Positions 57,910 through 64,000 of a DNA stretch of 64,000 bases are shown in pieces. This DNA is from Myxococcales bacterium (lineage in GTDB: Bacteria > Myxococcota_A > Polyangia > Polyangiales > Houyiibacteriaceae). The DNA lies in the NCBI GenBank assembly GCA_029861865.1, contig JAOTYL010000002.1:186001-250000 (forward strand), given 5' to 3'. The notes under the pieces were generated by a model that saw only the letters and a program-made list of their open reading frames with translations, searched no databases and was not told the origin of the DNA. A program made the translations under genes and the position numbers. Position 1 is the first letter of the stretch; every line of letters begins with the position of its first letter.

Positions 57910-58674
57910 TTATCGGGGGGCCATACGAAGCGCGCCATCCAAACGAATGACCTCGCCGTTCAGGTAGCCGTTTTCGACGACATGGCATGCGAGTGCACCA
58001 AACTCGTCGGGGCGCCCGAGGCGGCTCGGATGCGGGATCGTTGCAGCCAAGGCTGCGCGAATCTCTTCCGAGAGCATGCCGAGAAGCGGAGTGTCGAACG
58101 TGCCGGGGGCGATGGTGACGACGCGAATCCCTACCTTCGAAAGATCGCGCGCGGCTGGGAGCGTCATCCCGACGATGCCCCCCTTCGATGCAGAGTATGC
58201 GACCTGGCCAATCTGACCATCGAAAGCCGCTACCGAAGCCGTATTGATGACGACGCCACGCTCGTGATCTTCCAGTTCGTTCTTGGACATCGCAGACGCG
58301 GCGAGTCTCAGTACGTTGAACGTACCGATGAGATTGACCGAGATCACTTTTTGGAAAGCCCCGAGATCATGTGGCGTGCCGTCTTTGCCCAAAGTTCGCA
58401 TGCCGATCCCGATGCCGGCACAGTTGATTGCAGCACGAAGGGCACCGATTGAGGTGGCGAGGGCGATCGCGTCTTCGACCTGCTGGGCGTCGCTGACATC
58501 CGCAGGCACGAAAGAAGCCGGATCGCCCAGCTCAGCCGCCAGCTTCTCGCCGCGTTCCGCGTTCAGATCGACGATGACCGCGCGCCCACCTTTACTCACC
58601 CACTGGCGGACGGTTGCCTCGCCTAGACCCGAAGCTCCACCCGTGACCATCGCTACCGAACCGTCGATTCTCAT
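57910..58674 (-). CDS. 3-Hydroxyacyl-CoA dehydrogenase type 2 (HSD10-like SDR)
   Basis: 254 residues from ATG 58674 with GGAGG at proper distance. [58 protein letters not shown] (loop typical of HSD10), [25 protein letters not shown] (Ser, YxxxK), [15 protein letters not shown]10-type enzymes oxidise short 3-hydroxyacyl-CoAs and some steroids. Distance from the steroid cluster and lack of the operator argue for general fatty-acid or isoleucine use. Confidence 0.88.
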   Translation of the reverse strand: MRIDGSVAMVTGGASGLGEATVRQWVSKGGRAVIVDLNAERGEKLAAELGDPASFVPADVSDAQQVEDAIALATSIGALRAAINCAGIGIGMRTLGKDGTPHDLGAFQKVISVNLIGTFNVLRLAASAMSKNELEDHERGVVINTASVAAFDGQIGQVAYSASKGGIVGMTLPAARDLSKVGIRVVTIAPGTFDTPLLGMLSEEIRAALAATIPHPSRLGRPDEFGALACHVVENGYLNGEVIRLDGALRMAPR

Positions 58675-58784
58675 CACGACCTCCGACCGCGGATGCTTCG
58701 CCCTACCAGGCCGCTCGTCAAGCAACTAGCGTCGGGGCCCCGCTACAGCTAAACCGGGCGCGTTCACGCTGGGTAGGGGAACCA

Positions 58785-60212
58785 GTGCTCTTCAGCAGCC
58801 TCGACTACATCGTTTTTTTGGGAATTGCCGTCGCAGGCTTTTGGCTGTTGGCGAGACAGGCCCGGCTTCGAATGGTGTTTCTCTTCGTCGCCTCGTGCCT
58901 GTTCTACATGGCGTGGCACCCGGCGTACATCGTCCTGATCCTCACCTCGACGGTGGTCGACTACGTAGTCGGCTTCCGGATTCACGCCAGCACTGACGAA
59001 AAGGTCCGCAAACGATGGCTCATCGTGAGCCTCGTTTCGAATCTGGGCCTTCTTGGCATCTTCAAGTATTTCAACTTTGCCTCGCAAGCCACGGCCGACG
59101 TTTTTCATCTCCTGTTCGGGATCACGATCGAGCACCCGCCGTTCCTCGATGTGCTGCTTCCCGTCGGCATCTCGTTCTACACGTTTCAGACTCTCAGCTA
59201 CACAATCGACATCTATCGGCGAAAGCTCGAGCCGACGCGCAGCTTCTTTCAGTTCGCTGTCTTCGTCACTTATTTCCCGCAGTTGGTCGCCGGTCCAATC
59301 GTTCGAGCCTCGCAGCTACTCCCACAACTCGCGCGTACGATCACCCTCCGCGAGAACCAGGTTACTCAAGGCATCTTTCTCATCGCGACGGGCCTCGTGA
59401 AGAAAGTTGCGATCGCGGATTATCTTTCGGTCAATCTGGTCGACCGCGTCTTCGATCAACCCGAGCTCTACACCACGGCAGAGGTCGTCGTCGCCTTGTA
59501 TGGTTTCACGATGCAAATCTACTGTGACTTCTCCGGCTATACGGACTGCGCTCGCGGCTCGGCAAAGCTGATGGGTCTCGAGCTTCCCGAAAACTTCGAC
59601 CGCCCGTATCAGTCCGCAAGCCCGGCGGAGTTTTGGCGGCGATGGCACATCACGCTCTCCACCTGGCTTCGCGACTACTTGTATTTCCCCCTCGGCGGCT
59701 CGCGCGTCGGCCCCCTGCGGGCGTACTGGAACCTCTGGCTCACCATGTTTCTCATCGGGATTTGGCATGGCGCGTCGTGGACGTTCGTGTTCTACGCGAT
59801 CCTCCAATCCATGGCGATGGTCATCCATCGCTTCTTCTATCGTCGGTCGGGGCGCACCCGGGACACCATCGATGCATGGCACGTCCATGCTTTCAAGGTG
59901 TTCTGGGCGCTCCAGTTCGTGGTGTTCTCGCGGATCCTGTTCCGTGCGACCAGCCTTCAGAACGCGGTCGATGTCACGGCGCGTCTCGGGGGCGGCACCT
60001 ATGGTACCGCTCAGATTTCAACCGAAGTGTGGGCCATGCTGATCATCACCTTTTTGCTCCACTACACGCCAAAGCGATGGTTCGAATCGATCGAAGCACG
60101 CTTCATGGCCATGCCGGCGCCCGCCCAAGGAGTTGCGCTTGCGTGTCTCGGCTTTGCCCTCAGCTTCATCGCGACCAGTCAAGTCGTCCCCTACATCTAC
60201 TTCCAATTCTGA
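58785..60212 (+). CDS. MBOAT-family O-acyltransferase (AlgI-like)
   Basis: 475 residues, about eleven membrane segments. LFSSLDYIVFL at the N-terminus, VGISFYTFQTLSYTIDIYRR, FPQLVAGPIVRA, CDFSGYTDCARG, FWRRWHITLSTWLRDYLYFPLGGSR and GIWHGASW (catalytic His near residue 325) are AlgI/DltB hallmarks. Acetylates a cell-surface polysaccharide with the help of an SGNH partner, here the next gene, whose ATG overlaps its stop by one base. Confidence 0.93.
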   Translation: MLFSSLDYIVFLGIAVAGFWLLARQARLRMVFLFVASCLFYMAWHPAYIVLILTSTVVDYVVGFRIHASTDEKVRKRWLIVSLVSNLGLLGIFKYFNFASQATADVFHLLFGITIEHPPFLDVLLPVGISFYTFQTLSYTIDIYRRKLEPTRSFFQFAVFVTYFPQLVAGPIVRASQLLPQLARTITLRENQVTQGIFLIATGLVKKVAIADYLSVNLVDRVFDQPELYTTAEVVVALYGFTMQIYCDFSGYTDCARGSAKLMGLELPENFDRPYQSASPAEFWRRWHITLSTWLRDYLYFPLGGSRVGPLRAYWNLWLTMFLIGIWHGASWTFVFYAILQSMAMVIHRFFYRRSGRTRDTIDAWHVHAFKVFWALQFVVFSRILFRATSLQNAVDVTARLGGGTYGTAQISTEVWAMLIITFLLHYTPKRWFESIEARFMAMPAPAQGVALACLGFALSFIATSQVVPYIYFQF

Positions 60213-61822
60213 TGACGAAACGAACCATCACACAAACAACTCCCCTTCAGCACCTCGCAATTGTGACTGCGTTCATGCTGGTCGCGTGCGCGCTAACCTA
60301 CGTCGTGCCTCCGCTTCGCGCGCTGCGTCCCTGGATTCCAACTGAAGAGGGCATCCCGATCGTACGGCTCTTCCAACGATGGGGTGAGATCCCCGCCTTT
60401 GCCGGCCATGGAGGCTCGTATCGTGCGTCCACCACCGGCGCGATCGGCACCGAACGGCTCGCCGAGAGCGTCGGCGACACGGTGGCCGCGAATTTGGGCG
60501 CTCCGAGGACCAAGCCAATCCACAAGCCCTCAGACGGCTCCATCATAGACCCGTCGGAGTACGCCGGCATTTCGGTATTGATCGAAGATCCTTCGGGCCG
60601 CGGGATGGCACCCTTCTACCGCGCCCTCGAAAGGACGGCGAAGAAAAGAGCCGGGGCAATCACACGGGTCGGCCACTATGGTGATTCGAGCATTGCAACC
60701 GACCTGATCACGTCGACGGTCCGCGAACAGCTTCAGCGTCGCTTTGGGGATGCGGGGCATGGCTTCGTCATCGCCGCAAAGGGATACATACCCTACAAGC
60801 ATCGAGGCGTCCGCCAATCGTCCAACGAAGAGAGCTGGATCACACGCGAGGTCGCGCGTCGGCAAGATCGTCACGGGCGCTACGGGTACGGAGGCGTTCA
60901 ATCCAGGGCGCAGAGGGGCGCCTGGGCACGCGTCGGCACTGCGTCACGTGGAGAGCTCGGTACCAAAGCATCACGTTTCGACATCTACTACCAAGAACAG
61001 CCACGCGGCGGAACGTTCTCGGTGCGATTGGATCGCGGAGACTGGGAGGAGGTCTCGACGAAGGCGCCCGAGCTGGGCGATGGGGTCTATTCTGTCGAGG
61101 CCTCCGATGGTCCACATCAGCTTCAGGTCCGCTATGCGAAAGGCGGCCCGGTGCATTTCTATGGGGTGGTCGTAGAACGAGATGGGCCAGGGGTCGTTTA
61201 CGACTCCCTCGGCCTGGTAGGAGCGCGCGCCAATCGGCTGCTCAATTTCGACGAGTCGCACATCGCGAGCCAACTGCAGCAACGTGGCACCGACCTCATC
61301 GTGCTCGGGTTTGGCGGAAACGAAGCCAGTGACGACAAACCAGAAGAGGTCTTCTACGAAGACTACGCCCAGGTCCTAGCCCATGTCCGCCAGGGACGCG
61401 AAGACCTCGGTTGCCTGGTGTTTGCGCCGCTCGACCAAGCGTCACGGCAACGCGGCCGAATCCGGACGTTGGAGACGATCCCGAGAATCGTTGCGGCCCA
61501 GCGGCGAGCGGCGTTCGAAGCGGGGTGCGCCTTCTACAACACGTGGGAGGCGATGGGCGGACAAGACGCCATGCGACGGTGGTACAGGGCGCAACCCCGA
61601 CTTGCGATGAGCGACTTTCGACACGCAACTCCCGCTGGCTACGAGATCATCGGCAACATGTTCTACAAGGCTCTGTTGGCAGGCTTTGCCAACTACTTGG
61701 CCGATGGCTCGTCGAGAGATCCCGCGTCTGCCGAGGCGGTAGACCCGGTCTTGGCATCCGAGTCGCCCGAGGGCGGCATTCCGTCGAGCAAGGCTGACAC
61801 CAGTACCTCGCCCAATCGCTGA
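60212..61822 (+). CDS. SGNH/GDSL-type acetyltransferase-like protein, AlgJ/AlgX-like partner
   Basis: 536 residues from ATG 60212. N-terminal membrane anchor (HLAIVTAFMLVACALTYVV), then about 130 residues, then an SGNH fold: GHYGDSSIA (Ser block near 158), RFGDAGHGFV, VLGFGGNE (Asn block) and DFRHATPAG (Asp-x-x-His near 467). It is probably periplasmic and paired with the upstream MBOAT for O-acetylation. Its last 43 codons overlap the convergent 61693-63117 gene; the tail is low-complexity (S, E, P, D). Confidence 0.85.
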   Translation: MTKRTITQTTPLQHLAIVTAFMLVACALTYVVPPLRALRPWIPTEEGIPIVRLFQRWGEIPAFAGHGGSYRASTTGAIGTERLAESVGDTVAANLGAPRTKPIHKPSDGSIIDPSEYAGISVLIEDPSGRGMAPFYRALERTAKKRAGAITRVGHYGDSSIATDLITSTVREQLQRRFGDAGHGFVIAAKGYIPYKHRGVRQSSNEESWITREVARRQDRHGRYGYGGVQSRAQRGAWARVGTASRGELGTKASRFDIYYQEQPRGGTFSVRLDRGDWEEVSTKAPELGDGVYSVEASDGPHQLQVRYAKGGPVHFYGVVVERDGPGVVYDSLGLVGARANRLLNFDESHIASQLQQRGTDLIVLGFGGNEASDDKPEEVFYEDYAQVLAHVRQGREDLGCLVFAPLDQASRQRGRIRTLETIPRIVAAQRRAAFEAGCAFYNTWEAMGGQDAMRRWYRAQPRLAMSDFRHATPAGYEIIGNMFYKALLAGFANYLADGSSRDPASAEAVDPVLASESPEGGIPSSKADTSTSPNR

Positions 61823-63117
61823 TAGCCGAGGCGCGTATAATGGATGTGGTCTTGCGAAGCGTAGGCGGGGTCGCTCGCAGCCCATTGCACCGTCGAGAGG
61901 GCGCCGCCTTGGAACGCGACGAGATCGAAGAACCCGCACCCGTGCTCCAGTGCAACGCGGTGCTGCACGGAGATCACCGCTGCGGTGCGCGCGCGGTCCT
62001 CGAAGACGCGGTCTTCGACCTGGGTGGGCCGATCGGACGGGCCGATCAAGAGACAGGATGCGTCCGGCACGGCGTCACGCAACCGTTCGATGACAGCCCG
62101 CAAGTCACGCTCGTAATCTTCGAGAGGAGACTCGTCGCCACTTTCGTTCGTGCCATAGGCCAACACGACGAGGTCGGGGTCGCGGCGTTGAAGATGCTCG
62201 TGATACAGGGCGTCGTCCCACAAGAGCTGATAGCGCGCGCGCGATCCATTGATGCCCAGAGTATCGACGACGACCCCTGGTTGATCCCGTTCGACCGTCA
62301 GGCCGAAAAGCCAAACCGGTCGTTTGCTGAGCGTTCGGATTTCGAAGCTATGAGGTCCGTCCGGGACCCGAAACGTGGCGTACGCGGGTTCGGCGCTCGA
62401 GGCCCTCGTCGAGATCCGTCGCGCTCGTCGACCGTCGATCAGGACATCTAGGTCCCCCCCACGGGGTGTCCTCAGATAGTAAAGCTCAAAGAAACTGGCC
62501 TTTCGGCCGTGATCACCCTCTTCTGCGGTCCTGACTGCGCCGAACGATCCCGGACGACTACTCGCCATTGCAACTCCGGCGAGTCCGACTCGCTCGACCT
62601 CCGAGTCGCCGACGCGAATGCGATGAGTCTCCCACCGCTCGGCGTCACTCTCGATGTTGATGTCTCGATGCCGATAGGTTCGCCACGGGTGCACGGGCAC
62701 GACGAAGCCATGCCCGGCATCGCCGAACCTCGCTTGCAGCTCGCGTCGAATGTGCCCAGTAAATAGATCACTCGCGACGTGGGAGGCCCCGAAGAACACC
62801 AAGCGCGCTTGCCCTTCGCCAGCCTGCGCCCGTGCCAAGGCTTCGTGTAGAGCTTTCATCGACTGGCCGTCGCGATCCTCGATCGCGATATCGAGCCCCA
62901 GCTTGTCGTTGGGCGGCGGCTGAAGAAGACGAGGCCCCATGCGCTGGGCCGACTTCACGGCCTCGAGAACTCCGGTCTCGTCGATCGCTGCAGGTGCCTT
63001 CGTCGCCGTGTCGGCTGACGTCGTGGCGGCGCCGTAGCCGAGCGTCCACACGCCCGCCAACGCCAATCCCATCGAAACGACCGCCAACGGCGAGCCCCAT
63101 GGATTTTCGAGCCGCAC
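61693..63117 (-). CDS. SGNH-type protein related to the 60212-61822 gene product
   Basis: 474 residues, GTG start. N-terminal hydrophobic segment (LAVVSMGLALAGVWTLGYG), then FFGASHVASD (Ser block near 109; the usual Asp before Ser is Ala), RRELQARFGDAGHGFV shared with the product of 60212-61822, LAYGTNESGD (Asn block) and DHIHYTRLG (Asp-x-x-His near 424). An inverted paralogue pair. The C-terminal tail is low-complexity. The 3' end overlaps the other gene by 130 bp. Confidence 0.85.
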   Translation of the reverse strand: MRLENPWGSPLAVVSMGLALAGVWTLGYGAATTSADTATKAPAAIDETGVLEAVKSAQRMGPRLLQPPPNDKLGLDIAIEDRDGQSMKALHEALARAQAGEGQARLVFFGASHVASDLFTGHIRRELQARFGDAGHGFVVPVHPWRTYRHRDINIESDAERWETHRIRVGDSEVERVGLAGVAMASSRPGSFGAVRTAEEGDHGRKASFFELYYLRTPRGGDLDVLIDGRRARRISTRASSAEPAYATFRVPDGPHSFEIRTLSKRPVWLFGLTVERDQPGVVVDTLGINGSRARYQLLWDDALYHEHLQRRDPDLVVLAYGTNESGDESPLEDYERDLRAVIERLRDAVPDASCLLIGPSDRPTQVEDRVFEDRARTAAVISVQHRVALEHGCGFFDLVAFQGGALSTVQWAASDPAYASQDHIHYTRLGYQRLGEVLVSALLDGMPPSGDSDAKTGSTASADAGSLDEPSAK

Positions 63118-63185
63118 GTCCCCACAATGGCGATCCGTCCCGATCCAGTCAAATTGACGTGGAAACCCGCGAAAAGTCGGCCATT

Positions 63186-63716
63186 ATGCGCACCATGGTC
63201 AAGCGAGAGCTGCTGCTGAAAGCGGCGAAGTTCGACGTAGCACGATTGAAGTTCGAGGCGCCTGGCGGGACGGAGATCATTCGGGACGTCGTCGAGCATC
63301 CGGGCGCGGCGGTGATTCTGCCCGTCCTCGACGATGGCCGGGTCGTGATGATCCGAAATCTACGACGCATAGTCGGCAAAACCCTGTGGGAGCTGCCGGC
63401 TGGGACGCTGGAAGGAGGCGAGCCCCCTGAGGAGTGTGCGGCGCGTGAGCTCGAAGAGGAGACGGGCTACCGTGCCAAGACGATCAAACCCCTGACCGAG
63501 TTCTTTGCTTCACCGGGGATCTTGAACGAGAGGATGTACGGCTACCTGGCGACAGAGCTCGAGCGAACCGCGCAAGCGCTCGATGAATCCGAAGAGATTG
63601 AGGTCTTCCCCCTCCCCTCGTGGCAAGTGCGCGACATGCTGAAAGACGGACACATCGAAGATGGAAAAACCATAGCGCTACTGCTGTACTGGATGCACAT
63701 CTACACCCCTGAATGA
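63186..63716 (+). CDS. NUDIX hydrolase (ADP-ribose pyrophosphatase-like)
   Basis: 176 residues from ATG 63186. The Nudix box is complete: GTLEGGEPPEECAARELEEETGY near residue 77 (Gx5Ex7REUxEExGU). The preceding LWELPAG is typical of the ADP-ribose pyrophosphatase group. Cleaves nucleoside-diphosphate-linked compounds. Lies 69 bp from the divergent SGNH gene. Confidence 0.9.
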   Translation: MRTMVKRELLLKAAKFDVARLKFEAPGGTEIIRDVVEHPGAAVILPVLDDGRVVMIRNLRRIVGKTLWELPAGTLEGGEPPEECAARELEEETGYRAKTIKPLTEFFASPGILNERMYGYLATELERTAQALDESEEIEVFPLPSWQVRDMLKDGHIEDGKTIALLLYWMHIYTPE

Positions 63717-63745
63717 CCCACTGAAACCAGACCGTCAGAACCGCG

Positions 63746-64000
63746 ATGGAATTGCTAACCCGTATTCAAGAAAACTGGATTGTCCTGCTGATCCCCTTGA
63801 TCAGCGCCTTCGTCGGATGGTTCACGAATGTCGTCGCCGTCAAAATGATGTTCCATCCGGTCGAGTTCGTCGGCATTCCCCCGTACCTGGGATGGCAAGG
63901 TGTTATTCCAGCCAATGCTCTACGTCTCGCCAGAGTATCGAACGCGCTGATCACGGAAAAGCTTCTGTCGTTGCGGGACCTCTTCGATACGAGTTTCCGC
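63746..64000 (+). CDS. DUF445-family membrane protein (C-terminus outside window)
   Basis: First 85 residues only, begins MELLTRIQENWIVLLIPLIS; a membrane segment is followed by VGWFTNVVAVKMMFHPVEFVG and GWQGVIPANA, the conserved N-terminus of DUF445 proteins (membrane anchor, then the conserved TNxxAxKMxFxP turn). Runs off the window end. Starts 29 bp after the NUDIX stop, possibly cotranscribed. Function of the family is not established. Confidence 0.8.
   Translation, partial: MELLTRIQENWIVLLIPLISAFVGWFTNVVAVKMMFHPVEFVGIPPYLGWQGVIPANALRLARVSNALITEKLLSLRDLFDTSFR

Overview
The window is GC-rich bacterial DNA with dense, mostly overlapping genes and no rRNA, tRNA, CRISPR array or intact insertion sequence that I can see. 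The gene mix (complete cobalamin-dependent MetH, coenzyme F420 synthesis, a full-length menaquinone operon carrying an HMG-CoA reductase, cysteine-rich and beta-propeller lipoproteins, GYCRGY hexamer repeats) suggests a Myxococcota/'Deltaproteobacteria'-like organism. This is inference: there is no phylogenetic marker gene in the window.

Region 1 (1-16.1 kb) is a steroid C/D-ring degradation cluster. Minus-strand echA20-ipdA-ipdB-ipdC and plus-strand fadD3, fadE30 and ipdF are recognisable homologues of the actinobacterial HIP (hexahydroindanedione propionate) genes, and two local gene orders (echA20-ipdA-ipdB-ipdC and fadE30-ipdF) are the same as in Mycobacterium tuberculosis. Around them are a second acyl-CoA synthetase, a thiolase, three further short-chain dehydrogenases (SDRs), another acyl-CoA dehydrogenase, a medium-chain reductase and two related small proteins of unknown function. 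Three intergenic palindromes in this region fit the published KstR operator TnnAACnnGTTnnA. A CoA ligase, beta-oxidation enzymes, a ring-D hydrolase and a ring-C hydrolase are all present, so the cluster could take HIP to small CoA esters.

Region 2 (16.1-25.6 kb) is coenzyme F420. An Rv3520c-like luciferase-like monooxygenase (LLM) oxidoreductase, an F420:NADP oxidoreductase, cofE, cofD and cofC form a plus-strand operon. cofH, cofG and a second LLM oxidoreductase form a minus-strand operon, with two SDR-type genes between them.

Region 3 (25.6-33.9 kb) holds a SahR-like ArsR/methyltransferase regulator, metH and a translationally coupled serine hydrolase, then a diguanylate cyclase, an atypical SDR and a parvulin.

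Region 4 (33.9-44.7 kb) is one long minus-strand operon: GbsR-type regulator, long-chain polyprenyl diphosphate synthase, HMG-CoA reductase, menG, menF, menD, menH, menA, menC and menE. It makes both the menaquinone ring and part of its isoprenoid tail. menB is not in the window.

Region 5 (44.8-64 kb) is mixed housekeeping and envelope genes: ilvD, a sulfotransferase, an alpha/beta hydrolase-OsmC fusion, an ABC-F ATPase, a TMTC-like membrane protein, a large beta-propeller lipoprotein, a MATE transporter, an HSD10-like SDR, an MBOAT acyltransferase with two related SGNH-type proteins whose genes overlap tail to tail, a NUDIX hydrolase and a DUF445 protein cut by the window end.
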